64,000 bases of DNA from Torreya grandis (GCA_037957365.1 JARHVA010000668.1:502001-566000), one strand, 5' to 3'. Counted from the first letter of the stretch, positions 25,689 to 38,340 are shown. Translations and numbers: made by a program. Notes: a model not told the origin generated them from the letters alone.

Positions 25689-26573
25689 TAATCTCTTGTG
25701 TCATTTATAGGGAGATCTTCCCCTTACCAGAAGCAAAACTCTGCCCAAATTGAAAGGCATTACTAAGACTTTGAGCTCAGATTGTAATTCATATTTCTTT
25801 GATTGAATGAGAAAGCAAGTTACTTACAGACTTTGTGCTGTTATAGCTTGTGCTACTTTAGGAGATTATCCTTATGTCTGTCTTTTGAAAGCATTCTTAT
25901 TTATTTGATTTAACAAGTAGGACTAGTGGAGGTGATAAGGAAGGTGTCCTGAAGCCAATTACTTTTAGACTTTGTGCTATCATAGTTGTCTTTAGTGTGT
26001 GTTTTTCTTTTATGTTTTTGTGTAAAGGACCTTGGGATGACTTTGTGCCTCCATTTTTATTTGTATCTCACTCTAGGGCTGTCAAGGTGGAGACTTTGTG
26101 CTACATCTTAGATTACTGGTTAATTTGGACCCTATTACCCCATTACTTGTTACTAGAAAGAGTCCTATTATTTTCAAGAACAAACACTTCTGAAAGAAGA
26201 GAAGTGCCTTCTATTGCTTCACTAAGATTTCTACTATCTAAGAAGGGATCTGGCTCTTGGCTGAATGTTACTTCTGAAAGATGAGAAGTATCTTCACCAC
26301 TAACCTAGGATTTCTCCTCTATTTGTTAGCATCATCTCTGAAAAAATAGAGATGGATGGTTTATCCTACCCTTGTGTCTTACTTTCTGCTTATATATGTA
26401 ATATATAGCACCTATGTATCTATAGGGAACCTCCCCTTGATGAGAGGAGAGATTTGTCTCTAGTTGATGTAGTAAAGCTACACACCTAGTTGACCAATCT
26501 TCCTGTTATGGTTGAACAGACCTATTTTTTTGATTAGTATGCTGCTTGACAAAATATTCACCCAATAATTTTT

Positions 26574-26591
26574 TGGTGACTCCGCTGGGGA
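26574..26591 (+). promoter_or_regulatory. E2 primer-binding site
   Basis: TGGTGACTCCGCTGGGGA lies 6 nt after the LTR end. I recall this, with C in place of the first T after GG, as the site of Ogre-type elements primed by tRNA-Arg. The single C-to-T change fits methylation decay. Confidence 0.8.
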
Positions 26592-26601
26592 AGGATAAGT
26601 A

Positions 26602-26624
26602 GTTTGAAGCCTCAAGCTTCAAAC
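26602..26624 (+). other. E2 leader hairpin
   Basis: GTTTGAAGC (26602-26610) and GCTTCAAAC (26616-26624) pair perfectly around a 5 nt loop, 10 nt after the primer-binding site. Leader hairpins serve packaging or dimerisation in retroelements. That role is inference here. Confidence 0.6.
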
Positions 26625-26909
26625 TAAAGTGTGACCAGTCCTTTTCCATTTTTGATTCACAATCTAGCAACCCCACGCTATACCAAAAGCCAGAGAGCTA
26701 TAGGTGTTGTTGATCCTATCTTCGAGTTGGCACAACAAAGAAATTTAATCTTGCTTTCTCCCCAACCTCAAGTTCAATAATCTAGGGGTGTCCCTCCTAC
26801 TCGTATCGAGACACCAACACAAGGCAGAGCTACTTTTCTTGTAGTTAGTAGAGCCTTGCCCATCCAAATTCTACCCAGATTTGTTATCCCTACTTTCAAT
26901 ACTCCCATC

Positions 26910-28315
26910 ATGGCAGCTCGAGGCCCCTGGGGTAACTCTTTTAGCATGCTTAATTTAACTCCACCACTGCATGAACTTCCATGAAGCTCGAGAAATAATT
27001 TCCCTAAATTCTTTGGGTATGGAAAAGTCCATCCTGATGAACACGTTGTTGCATTCAGCATAGCCTGTGGTGTGATAGGAGTGGAATTTGAGGACGTGGT
27101 AGTTAGGCTTTTCATGGAAACATTGCAAGGTGCTGCTGTAGACTAGTTTTACCACCTACAAGATTGATCAATGACTGATTGGGACACACTCAAAGCCAAA
27201 TTTGAGGCCAGATTCAAGCCTACAAAGGATGCACATGCCTTATTGGCCCAACTCATGCAAATGAAGAATGATCCCCATGAGTATATGAGGGATTTCATAG
27301 CAAATTTTGATAAGCTAAGGAACTAGATCCTTGTTATTGCTCAGTCGACCCCTGAAAACCTCAAATGCTTCTTCATTAACTCATAACTACCTGAAGTGAG
27401 TTTCTTGCTAAGAAGAGCTAATCATATAGATCTTGAAGTTGCTCAGGATTTAGCTATTAAAGTCGAAGATGACCTTATCTTAGCAGGAAAGATAAGGAGG
27501 GACCTAAATAGAAGTAAATCTTCTTCTTCTTCCAAATATTCCCCTTCCACCACCACTGATCCTATGATGCAAAAGCTAACAAATGAAGTGCTAGCTCTCA
27601 GAAGGCAAGTGGTGTAAGGAATTTCATCTACTCCCACATACACAGATATACCCAGGAGGTCTTTTTAGAATTAGGCATACTAAGGCAATGCTACCAAGAA
27701 TCAGGGACAACAAAATTTCCTCCCTCCTTTGCAGAGGAATCTCACCCTCGAAGCACCTCTAACTGACTCAGTAGTTGGATATCTTGAAGCTAATCAAACT
27801 TCTCATCCCAGCTTGATTTGAATTCTAAAGATGATGCTAATATCTTCACTGAGGAAGAAGAAGAATTAGCTGGCAACTCCCATATTGGTTTCTTGAACTA
27901 TCAGGATGAACCCAAGAGTAAAGGTAATGCAGCTGAGGGGTCATATGCTGTATTCACCTGGTCTCAGAATTAATTAGCTCAACAAGATGATAAAGAAAAA
28001 GCAGAGGAGAAACCTCAACCAATAGTTTTGATTGCTAGGTGGGGATCCACTCTCCCTTTCTAGCCAAAGGGCCCAATGATTGCAAGAAAGGTAAGTACCC
28101 CAAATGCCCTTGCGCCTTTTACTTTAAACTCACAGTCCAGTTCCCTCCCCCCTAAAACTCAAAAAGATGAGCTCTCATCCTCTGTACCTAGTTCATTTCT
28201 AGAATTTGACATAATTGATAATATTAAGAAAACAAAGATTCAAATGTCTGAATTTGAATTCTTGCAGTCCCATCCTGAACAATTAGATAAATTGGTTCAA
28301 TGTATCAAAAACTAG
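26910..28315 (+). pseudogene. E2 gag
   Basis: The ATG at 26910 opens MAARGPWGNSFSMLNLTPPL. The Retrotrans_gag core follows: FPKFFGYGKVHPDEHV, FEDVVVRLFMETLQGAAVD, then FYHLQD with TAG at 27143 where Trp is expected, then WDTLKAKFEARFKPTKDAHA and YMRDFIANFDKL. Further on come Ser/Lys-rich SKSSSSSKYSPS and TNEVLALRRQV. The frame shifts between 27617 and 28076; from there gag joins the pol frame. A TGA at about 26980 replaces an expected CGA (Arg). I saw no zinc knuckle. The product would form the virus-like particle shell. Confidence 0.8.
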
Positions 28316-28345
28316 AACATCCCTGTTGAACAAGTAGTTCCCAAA

Positions 28346-28830
28346 GTGACTCATGATCCCCCCAAGGATACATCCACCAAGAACAATCTTGTCATTTCCC
28401 CTCCTACCACTCCTAGTAAGACTGAACCTTTTTATGTCTCATTGCTAATAAATGGACAGCAGCTGAATAATTGCATTATTGATTCTAGAGCTTTAGACAA
28501 TGCCATGCCTATTAAAGTAGCTGAATATCTTGATCTCACACTAACCAAGATGTTTGGTAGGTGCTTCTCCATGGAGAAAAAATAAGTGCCACTACTGGGG
28601 CAAATAAAATATGCCCAATTTACCTTTGCTGCCTTTTTGGACAAAAGAATCAAGATGACTGTCTTGGTAGCAGACGTCCCAACGCCATATGGTATCCTTC
28701 TTGGGTAGAATTTATATAGAGATGTTGGTGGTGAATTGAGGATGGATTTATCAGAGGCAATAATTCTAGTCAAAGGTGCCATGAAGAGGTTGCTTCTTGA
28801 AAAGGAAGCAAAATAAGTAGTTACTAAGAC
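28346..28830 (+). pseudogene. E2 aspartic protease
   Basis: The translation reads FYVSLLINGQQLNNCIIDSRALDNAMP. The catalytic motif D-S-G-A has become D-S-R-A (GGA to AGA). Later comes TVLVADVPTPYGILLG. It lies in the pol frame directly after gag and before the extra RNase H. Proteases of this family release the mature element proteins. In-frame stops at 28583 and about 28708 sit at expected Gln codons. Confidence 0.75.
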
Positions 28831-29049
28831 CTTAGTACCTAAAGCTCAAATCTTGTTTGAGTCTTTAGGCCCAAGTAATTAATTTTTATCCACAAATGAA
28901 GTTCATGAGGCATCTGATGAAGCTCCTACAAGTGACAACCTAGAAATGCAGGTAAGTGGAATAGCAGAAGAATTAGTTGAGCCCAATGCAACTGTGGAAG
29001 AATCCTCTCCTTAAAATAAAGAAGAACCCCAAGGAAAATTAGTATTAAA

Positions 29050-29450
29050 TGAGATATGGATTCTTCAATTTGATGGCAGCTTCTCCTCCACCGGTTCAAG
29101 AGCTGGGGTTGTGTTAATATCTCCTTAAGGAGATATTTTTCCTTCATCTTATAAGTTGCAATTTAGCAACACCAATAACACAACCGAGTATGAATCTCTA
29201 TTGCTGGGATTAAAAGCTACTAGGGACAAAGGCATCAAGCTCCTTCATGCTAAAGGAGATGTCGAACTAGTTGTTTATTAGGTAAGAAACCTATATCAAA
29301 CCAAGAATGGAAGATTATGCCACTACCATAATCTATTCTAGGATCAACTTGAAAACTTTGATGCTTTCAGCATCTTTGTAGTTCCCAGAGAATCCAATGA
29401 TTAGGTTGATGCACTAGTTGTTTTAGCCACCCTCTTGATCCCCCACACAG
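29050..29450 (+). pseudogene. E2 extra RNase H domain, upstream of RT
   Basis: The translation runs IWILQFDGSFSSTGSRAGVV, then NTTEYESLLLGLKA, then HAKGDVELVV, then VVPRESND.VDALVVLA. These are the Asp (codon 29072-29074), Glu, Asp and Asp blocks of RNase H type I of the RVT_3/archaeal-like kind. All four acidic positions are present. It lies between protease and RT in the same frame. Such an extra RNase H is known in Tat/Ogre-related gypsy elements and takes over RNA removal. Its upstream position is shared with E1 and E5. Confidence 0.85.
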
Positions 29451-29749
29451 ATTTCAAAGGAGACAGATACACTAGTGAGCTGGTCTTTAGAACAAGCGTG
29501 CCTGATAATGCCAATCATTAGTAGGTATTCGATAATGATGATTAAATCATTGCCTTCTTGGAGCAAAAGGATAGCTTTAAATGATTACATTTTGAAGGTA
29601 GTGAACCTTAAGAGCCTGAATTGACTCTTGAATTGATTTCAAGCATAGGTGGGGAGTTCTTGCAACTAAAAAGGAATAAAATTCCCAAAGGCCTTGTTTC
29701 CCTTGAGAAGCTGTTTGATAAGCATGATATATTCATCAAACAATAACAA

Positions 29750-31140
29750 ATGGATTCAAGCTCCTCTCAGGAGTTTGATCAAGTAAATCTAGGAATCGAA
29801 GCAGATCCCAAGATGGTGAACATTGGGAAGTGTTGTACTCCTGAAGAACATTTCAAGTTCACCACTTTGCTTAACGAATACATGGATGTCCTAGCATACT
29901 CCTATGATGACCTGAAATCACTCTTGCCTGATGAGATCCAACACAACATTCCTCTCAAGGCTGATTCAACACCTTATAGGAAAAAGTCCCAGCATTATAA
30001 TATGAAAATATCAAGTACTATTTTGTCAAAGATTCAAAAAATGCTAAATGCCAAAATAATCTTCCCAATCCATCATTCCACTTAGATTGACAATATAGTG
30101 CCTGTAAGGAAGAAAAATGGTGAAATTTTCCTTTGTGTGGATTTTAGAAATTTGAATCAAGCATCCTTGAAGGATAATTATCCTTTGCCAATCATGGATA
30201 AAGTGCTATAGACAATGACGGGCTCAGAGATGTTATCAATGTTAGATAGCTTCTAAGGATACAACCATGTTGAAGTTGGTGAAGTAGACCAGCATAAGAC
30301 CACTTTCACCACATCTTGGGGCATGTTTTTATATAAAAGGATGCCTTTTGGCTTGATAAATGCTGGCACCACCTTTTAAAGAGCAATGGACCTTGCCTTC
30401 AAGGATGAGATGGGTAAGTTCATCATAGTTTATCTTGATGACTTAACTATGTTTTCTAAGCATCGCCCATATCATGTGAGCCATTTGCATCAAGTGTTAG
30501 AACGCTGTCGCCAGAATGGCATTTCCTTGAACCCCAAGAAGTTAATTTTTAGAGTAACAAAGGGGAAAATTCTCATACACATTATGTCCAAAGGAGGCAT
30601 AAAGATTGACTTAGACAGAGTCAAGTCTATCCAAGAACTTTCTTTGCCCACAAGTAAGACTACTATTCACTCTTTCTTTGGGAAGGTGAATTTCTTACGG
30701 AGGTTCATCCCTGAGTTTGCTAAGAAGACTAGACACATTGTAAACATGATAAAAGGAAAATCCACCTTCAACTAGACTGAAGAAGGCAAGTCAGCCTTTG
30801 AGGATGTCAAGACTGCCATTGCCAATGCTCCAATTCTAGCCTACCCAGACTATAACAAAGAGTTCACTATTTACAGCTATGCTTCAGAACATACGCTTTC
30901 AACAATTCTAGTTAAACATAATAAAGAAGGTATGGAATCTCCCATTTCCTTCATGCACTGTCCTTTCAAAGCTCATGAGCTAAAGTGCTCAAATATGGAG
31001 AAGCACTCTTACGTAGTGGTGAAGGCTATGAAACATTTTCATTTCTACATCCTCAATTCTCAAGTGATTGCCTTAGTCCCTAACACTACAGTGAAATCTA
31101 TACTGACTTAACAGGAGTTTGGGATGAAATGAGGTAATTA
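29750..31140 (+). pseudogene. E2 reverse transcriptase and degenerate RNase H
   Basis: The pre-RT part is LAYSYDDLKSLLPDEIQHNI. RT blocks: IVPVRKKNGEIFLCVDFRNL, DNYPLPIMDKVL, SMLDSFQGYNHV, TTSWGMFLYKRMPFGLINAG, the intact active site VYLDDLTMF (about 30428) and SLNPKKLIFRVTKGK. The connection and RNase H read FFGKVNFLRRFIPEFA and FTIYSYASEHTLS. Tyr at 30878-30880 replaces the first catalytic Asp of this RNase H. The following VEKHSYVVVKAM-like block keeps family spacing. Stops lie at expected Gln codons only. Confidence 0.9.
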
Positions 31141-31180
31141 GGTTGCAAAAATCTAGGAGTTTTATCTAATCATCAAGCCA

Positions 31181-32566
31181 ATGAGGCTGGTACATGGAAA
31201 GGGGCTATGCCAACTGATTGCTGACAACAAGCCAAGAGGAGTAGAGCATGAACTAAAAGTGAATGAGGATGACACACCAATAGTCCTCTTTATCTCCACC
31301 ATAGATGAGTGGTATTCAAGTATTGCTCATTTCCTTACTTATGGTGAATGTCTTGCTCACCTATCTTATAAAGAAAGGAGAACCATCAAGTTGAAAGTTA
31401 CTAATTTTTTCCTCTGGGACAATGGCCTTTACAAGAGGCACCTTGATGGAACGTTCCTTCACTGTATGGATAAGGAGCAATAAAGCTAACTTTTGAAGTC
31501 CTTCCACAATTTGGCCTGTGGAGGAGATTTTTTTGCCCCACTGACTACCCATAAGATCTTGTGAGCTAGGTACTATTGGCCAACTCTCTTTTGAGATGCA
31601 TACAAGTGGGCCAGGAGATGTAAACTATGCCAATAGTTTGTCAGAAGGCCCAAGCTAGCTGCCCTACCTCTCAAACTAGTGGTCATAAAGGAGCCTTTCC
31701 AGTAATGGGGAATTGACTTTATTAGTGCTATGAACCCATCATCGAGTGTTGGAAATGATTATGTCCTTACAACAATAGATTACTTCACCAAATGGGTGGA
31801 AGCAGTTCTAACCAAACATGCTACTTTAGAAGTAGTATGCAATTTCCTCAAAGAAAACATCATGTCCAAATTTGAGGTCCCCATCAAGATTGTCACTGAT
31901 AATACCACCTACTTCACTTCCTAGGATATTACTCAATTCTACTTCTACTATAGAATTACACTCTTCCATTCCTTTGATTACTTCCCACAAGGGAATGGAC
32001 AAGCTGAGTCAAGCAAAAAAAACCTGGTGACTATCATCAAGAAGCTGGTAGACGACAACCAAATTACTTGGCATAAGGCATTGGTTGATGCTCTATGGGT
32101 GGACATAATTACACCAAAGAGAGCAATTGGTATGTCTCCCTTCTAACTTCTTTATGGTGTAAATACTGAGATACCAATCACCTTGGAATTGCCAGCATTG
32201 AAATAGGCTAAGGCAATTGAAGATCAAATGTATGAGAGCTCACTTGAGAAGAGGATCATGTACCTTGTTGAACTGAATGAGTAGAGAACTACAGTGGTGG
32301 AAAAAATTGCTGCCCATCAAATTCTGGTGAAGAAGCTCTTCGACCAAAAAGTAAAGAATCATGATTTCTAGATTGGAGATCAAGTCCTCCTGTGGGACAA
32401 GAGAAGAGAACCAAAGGGGATACACAAAAAGTTTGATTCCCTGTGGAGGGGCCCTTTTACTATACATTAGCTCAATGGTAAAAATAGTTTCTTGTTGAAG
32501 TATCAATATGGTACTCTCTTTTCTCTACCTCACAATGGGCAACATTTGAAGCACTTTAACTCTTGA
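31181..32566 (+). pseudogene. E2 integrase
   Basis: Zinc-binding region HNLACGGDFF...ARYYWPTLF and CKLCQQFV (about 31505-31640). The catalytic core has WGIDFISAMNPSSSVGNDYV (first Asp about 31715), VPIKIVTDNTTYFTS (second Asp about 31897) and PQGNGQAESSKKNLV (Glu about 32008). The C-terminal part has FQIGDQVLLWDKRREPKGIH and KFDSLWRGPFTIHQL. The natural stop TGA is at 32564-32566. One frame is kept throughout, with about ten TAG/TAA at expected Gln codons. No chromodomain was seen. Confidence 0.9.
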
Positions 32567-32778
32567 AGTATCAGATGAGTTCCCCTGTACATATGTATAT
32601 TTGTATAGTCTATTGTTCTATTTTTTTCATTTTGTTTTCATTTTTTGGAGCCTTTCTTTTTGGGTAGCATGACTCCATAGCCCAATGGCACACTTCAAGG
32701 CACTGGAGATTTTGGTTTCTACTCCCTCAGCTATTTCGAGTTGTCATCTAAAGGAAGTTCCCCATAGGAGCCAACTAT

Positions 32779-35505
32779 TATCCCTAAAAAGTGATTCCTC
32801 ATTCTTCAGACAACATAGGACTATTTTGGTCCTGCATGACCAAAATTGTTCCTCCCCTTTCCAAAAATTTATTCTGAGACATTCAATTTCATCATTTTCT
32901 CAAACTTTTGGTAAAGGGACTAGTTTCTCGCACTTGGACACTTTCGATACAGGTTCAACGCTTTGGTTCAACTAAAAAAGGGTCATCAACAATATTCTAA
33001 TCAAATGAACCATTAAACCTTGAACCACTTTGGTTGAAGGTTCAATGGGTTCAAGGTTCAATATCGGTGGCAAGATTCAAATGGGTCAAGCACTTCATCT
33101 AGAGTTCAAAGGTTCAAGCAATTCAAAGGTGGCCTCAGTCAAAGAAAGAAGCAACGAATAGTTGGTTCAATCTATGGGTTCAATCAACAGGTTCAAGAAA
33201 AAGCCTGAAAAAGCCACTGTGTCCCATTGAAACTCTACGAAGTGTGACAAGTGTCAGTGTCTACATCTCTAGCCTTTTCATTAGCTACAAGGCTTCTTTT
33301 GATAGGTTTCTTAGAGTCTCACAGATGGTGACAAGTGGCAACTACCGAAGGCCCCAATGTATTCATCTAAGAGTAGCAGAACACACCATGAATCCCCTCC
33401 AAAGCTCGATGGAAGTTGACAAGAATCATTATCCATGGCTTCTTTCTTCTATTTTTGCTTTCATTAAAGAATAGGTGGGCCTCAGGTAAGTCTTAGAAGT
33501 GAGTGGAACATGCCACATGTCATCATCCGAGATGGTCCGAATACATCCTTTTAATCTCTACAGTTTTGCTAGAACTCAATGAAAGCTGCCACTTGTCATC
33601 ATCTACATGATTCCCATAAAACACTAAAAGCTACCACATATCCCTAGTGGGTCAAAGCAGAATATGCCAAGTGTCTGCATCTATGTGGATAACAAATGTA
33701 TTCAGACTGCACCACATGTCCCTTGCATAGATCGGTAGAGGCAAGCAAGTGTCATCATCTGCAAGAGCCTGACTGAGCCCCAAATGTTTCTACAATGTCA
33801 CAAAGGCTCAAAGAGGTGGATGCTGCCAAGTGTCAACAATAAAAGATGCCATGTGTCCTCACCTGTGCCCATGGAAGATGCCACATGGCACTTGTTTAAA
33901 GTGTGGAAGGTGCCACGTGTTAAAGGAAAGGTTTCCTTCGGATGAATTATATGAAGGAATTCCTTTAGACATTTTGTCTAGAGGAAATGAAAGGGATGAC
34001 AGCCTACCAAAGGATCAAAGCTCAAAGGCCACTTAGAAGACCCCAAAGGGCAAGTTCCCTTTAGGAAAGGTTTGATCCTCAAAGAGCAGTAGATGTTGTC
34101 AGGTGTCACAAGCTGAGACACAGTCTTGAATGAAGCTACATAAAGTAGAACCCACCGCATGTCCCAACCCAATGTAGCAAAAGCTACCACATGTCTGCAT
34201 CCATGCCCTCCTCAGTCGCTAACTAGTTTTAAATCTTATTTTGATAAGCCTATCTCAAAGCTACAGATGCTACCACATGTCCTCACCTGCAACACAGTGA
34301 AAAAAGACCATGACAAGTGAGAAAGACACAAAGGAGTTGCTAGGAACCATGATGGGCCCATAAACATCAAATTTTTTGCAATGAAGTGTCTATCGATTCC
34401 AACAGACTCAAGACGTAGACCCAAATGCATTAAAAAAGCCTAAGACCAGACCAAGAGAAGGAAGAGACAAAGAGGGAAACTCAATGGGAGTTATTTCTAG
34501 TAGGTGGAGCAGTTCATTGGGTAGATATTTTTGGCTTGTAAACATTGAAAGCACCATTTGTTTGTCCCTTGTGAGATAAAGGTAGAATAGATAGTTGTGT
34601 GGTTGAGCAAGTGATGGAATGAGAGACTCAGGCTTGAAAGGAGGCACTAGAGATGAATTGACATGCCATAATCAAGGTAGTCACCCTGCTCTAGCATGGC
34701 CCTTCCTGACAAAAACCAAGAATAAATCCAAGGTATTGAATGCGCTGAATGAGTCACTTCATTGGGAGAAAGTGCCAAGTTTCCCTCAGGCATCTATATA
34801 TTATAATCTCTTGTGTCATTTAAAGGGAGATCTTCCCCTTATCAGAAGTGAAACTTTACCTGAATTGAAAGGCATTACTGAGACTTTGAGCTCATATTGT
34901 AATTCATATTTATTTGATTGAATGAGAAAGCAAGTTACTTGCAGACTTTATGATGTTATAGCTTTTGCTACTTTAGGAGATTATCCTTATGTCTATCTTC
35001 TGAAAGCATTCTTATTTATTTGATTTAACAAGCAGGACTAGTGGAGGTGATAAGGAAGGTGTCCTAAAGCCAACTACTTTCAGACTTTGTGCTATCATAG
35101 TTGTCTTCAGAGTGTGTTTTTTTATTTTATGTTTCTATGTAAAGGACCTTGGGACGACTTTGTGCCCCCATTGTTCTTTGTATCTCACTCTAGGGCCATC
35201 AAGGTGGAGACTTTGTGTTACATATTAGATTGCTAGTTACTTTGGACCCTGTTACCCCATTACTTGTTACCAAAAAGAGTCCCGTTGTTTGCAAGAACAA
35301 GCACTTCTGAAAGAAGAGAAGTGCCTTTTGTTGCTTCACCAAGATTTCTACTATCTAGGAAGGGATCTGGCTCTTGGTTGAATGTTACTTCTAAAAGAAG
35401 AGAAGTATCTTCACCAATAACCCAAGATTTCTCCTCTACTTTTTAGCATCATCTCTGAAAAAAGAGAGATGGATGGTTTATCCTACCCCTGTGTCTTACT
35501 TTCTA

Positions 35506-35544
<39 letters not shown>

Positions 35545-35703
35545 CATCTATGTATCTATAGGGAACCTCCCCTTGATGAGAGGAGAGATTTGTCTCTAGT
35601 TGATGTAGTAAAGTTGCACACCTGGCTGACCAATCTTCCTGTTGTGGTTGATCAGACCTATTTTGTTGATCAGTATGCTGATTGACAAAATATTCACCCA
35701 ACA
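32779..35703 (+). repeat. E2 3' LTR
   Basis: Direct repeat of 23661-26567, starting TATCCCTAAAAAG (TG decayed to TA) and ending CACCCAACA. The G-box array is repeated here, but only one CACGTG survives (33914-33919). A pure TA run is present at 35509-35542 where the left LTR has only a short mixed stretch. Confidence 0.93.
35509..35542. repeat. TA microsatellite in E2 3' LTR
   Basis: About 17 TA units. The matching site in the left LTR (about 26389-26406) reads TATATATGTAATATATAG, so the run grew after insertion. Confidence 0.9.
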
Positions 35704-36083
35704 TAACCCTAATTTAATATGAAATATTTAGAATGTAAAACCTAATGAAAAATTAGGTTTTTTGAAGGTATGCTCAAAGTAAGACAGGTTCACTAAATGA
35801 TTTAATTGTTTAAGGTTTTAGTATGTAAATCTTAAGCTAGATTAAAGGAAGGGGTTTGTATTGTATCTAGAAATAAATTATAATTAATTAATTATATTCA
35901 TCTTTCTAAAAATAGTAAATACTAGGATAAGATTGACTTATCTAGAAATGAATAGAGTTTCTTTGTAGATCTGAATACTAGAGATGACTAAAAAGACAAA
36001 GATGAATCTTTTGTCTATAGATAATTTTTTATGATCCGGCTTAGGACAATAGTGCCCCTATTTTATTATTTTTTGGATACTAG
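35704..36083 (-). repeat. E4 leader remainder and first part of E4 5' LTR
   Basis: 35704-35797 continues the E4 leader after E2. 35798-36083 starts TGATTTAATTG and matches 13636 onward of the 3' LTR until element C begins at 36084. Confidence 0.7.
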
Positions 36084-37307
36084 TGTTTAGTTCCTAAATA
36101 ATAAATGGTCTAGAATAAGTGAAAAAATTTAATCTAATATGGTAAAATATAATTTTTTATCAAATTAATTACATAGGAAAGAGAAGTAACTTATCTAAAA
36201 AATTAGATTGAGATGACTATTTCAGAGATTGAAAATTACTACATAGGATTAAAAAAAATTCAGGAATATGGATCTATCTTTCATTCAGTGAAAGGATAGG
36301 AACACCAAAAATGGGACACTTTAGGTTCCAGTGCTATAGTCTAGGTCTTACCGCTATTGTCCACACTAGTCATAGAGATGATTTTTTTGGGTTTTGTTTG
36401 CTATCCTTGTGTGAGCCTACTTGTGAAATTTTTAATCTTGAATGTTGATGGAGCTCACTATAGATATGTTTTAATTTTCAAGCCTTGGGTCTATCTACAT
36501 ATGTAAAACAACAAAGCACATCAAAAGCAAAAGGGGGAAAATTGGGTAAGGGGAAGTATGATCACATGATCTAAAACCCCTGTTACCCTGATCACTACCT
36601 ACATTAACCCTCAATCTAGGGTCTCAAATAAAATTTAGTTCTCCCTTAGGGAATGTGCATAATCAACACACATGGTAGAAGCAAAAATGAACTTTCACAA
36701 AGGCACTTCCTTGATCAAGCATGCAAATCTATGTGTGATATAGAATGTTGAGCTATACTCTTGACTTATTTTTAATAATGTATTATGCCAAAGTAGTAAG
36801 TAATAGATGTAAAATGCCTTGTGAAGTCTTTTATATAAGAGACTATTTATTTTGAATTTGGGAACTTCCTTCACATTTTACCGACATTATAAAGATAAAC
36901 AAAACTTAAGGACAAAGCTAACCAAGGCTTGGGTATCATTAAGAGAGGAAACCTAACTATTGGGGACTTAAAATATAATTGTATAAGAGCACTAGAAATA
37001 GGACACCCTAGGGTCCAACACTATAGTCCAATCTTAATTCTCTTATCCTACATATATGAGACCTAGGGGGATAGAATTATCATGGGATATAGAGTTTGGC
37101 TAAGCTAGAATGACCATCTAAAAGGCTATGGATGACTGGGAATAATAAAAAAGGTGACCAAATAAAGAAACAAGATCAAGAGAAATGAAATAAAAGACAT
37201 GGCTAATGTGGAAAAGGCTCATATTCTCTAATCAGAGTCTTATGTGAAAGTATTGTGAAAAGACATGATGATATGTGTGGTTGCTTGACCAATTTAGGGT
37301 GTATACA
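36084..37307 (-). repeat. Element C 3' LTR
   Basis: 1224 bp, matching 44026-45241. It is a diverged relative of the E4 LTR: shared blocks include CTACATTAACCCTCAAT and CCCTTAGGGAATG. Confidence 0.8.
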
Positions 37308-37330
37308 TTCAACCCCCTTTTATTCTAGTG
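37308..37330 (-). promoter_or_regulatory. Element C polypurine tract
   Basis: The minus strand reads AGAATAAAAGGGGGTTGAA directly before the LTR start TGTATACACC. It nearly matches the E4 tract at 14860-14882. Confidence 0.7.
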
Positions 37331-37399
37331 ATATAATGAAATGAAATACTAGAGTAAAAGAAAGAAAAGAAAATGCATACCTAAACCTACCTATGTGGA

Positions 37400-38340
37400 G
37401 ATAAATGTGCTACAAAGGGTCTAACTCACTTCCTGGCTAGGGAATTAGATGGAGAGATGAATAGTGCTTGGAAAAATAAATTATCCATGAAATGGATGCC
37501 TCCTATACTGAATCTAAAAGTGGAATCTATATAATATGTAGAAGGAGGGCAATGCTTTCCCCGATGCTAAATCTGGCTAAAAATGAAGAATGCTTAGAGG
37601 CATAAAACTAATGTTTATCCTCTATCTCACATAAACTCATGTAATCTAGAATGTATGTATATAATCTATATGATTTGAAGAGCAAAATCTATCATGCCCC
37701 CACTCTGAATATTTGAACCAAAAATTGAGAAATGTTCAGAGAACTAAGACCAATGTCTATCCTCTATCTCACACAAACTCATGTAGTCTAGGTCTAGGTA
37801 ATATAATGGACCAACTGCTATAGATAGGCATACAGTCTAACCTGATGATAACCTAGGTACCGCTAGGTTTAATGTGAAAATATGGTCCATGTGCAAGAAG
37901 AGAATGGCATGTATTACCATTTGATCTATATAATATTGGATGATGAAAAAACATGAACATTTATGCCATGCCCCCAAATCTAGTATGTGAGTGATGCATC
38001 TATATAATATAGAAATCTATATAACCATATGTGATATGACCTATCATTCTATGCCTCATGTGCAAAACTAGAGACCAAAACATTGTACTCTGCACTATAC
38101 CTATAATCTACTATCTAGTCATGTAACTATGTCATGCTATATGAAGCTATATATGTGAGACATGTAATATGTACATGCCCCCAAATCTAGTATTTAAGTT
38201 TGAATCTATATCAAAGTTACTATGAATCCATATAATTTGAATCACTATATTTGAATAGTTTGTGTATCTATAAAATGAAAGTATATCCCTCTAAATGACT
38301 TGAGTAGGGTTGAGTGACCCATGCAATCTAAATCACTATA
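37400..38340. repeat. Degenerate repeats upstream of the C PMD gene
   Basis: CTATCTCACAYAAACTCATGTA recurs at about 37622 and 37762 with similar flanks, and GCCCCCAAATCTAGTAT recurs at about 37970 and 38178. There is no gene on either strand. The layout parallels the tandem repeats at the same place in E4. Confidence 0.55.

Larger units (their letters stand above)
23661..26567 (+). repeat. E2 5' LTR
   Basis: Begins TGTCCCTGAAAAGTG and ends CACCCAATA (right copy CACCCAACA). It contains a GGTTCAA-rich segment, a long array of G-box-like motifs and a TATA-like CTCTATATATT at about 25678. Short open frames inside it are chance or decayed and match nothing known. Confidence 0.93.
23661..35703 (+). 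mobile_element. E2: 12 kb Ty3/gypsy-type LTR retrotransposon inserted in E4
   Basis: LTRs of about 2.9 kb (23661-26567, 32779-35703) enclose primer-binding site, gag, protease, extra RNase H, RT, RNase H and integrase in plus orientation. Flanks TAACT (left) and TAACC (right) fit a 5 bp target duplication with one C/T change. In a 285-base sample the two LTRs differ at about 8% of positions, mostly transitions. It lies in the E4 leader. The coding frame is unbroken by shifts from 28076 to 32566, with stops only. Confidence 0.93.

Noticed and set aside
26774..27155. Minus-strand open frames over E2 gag
   Set aside because: The plus strand carries clear Retrotrans_gag blocks here.
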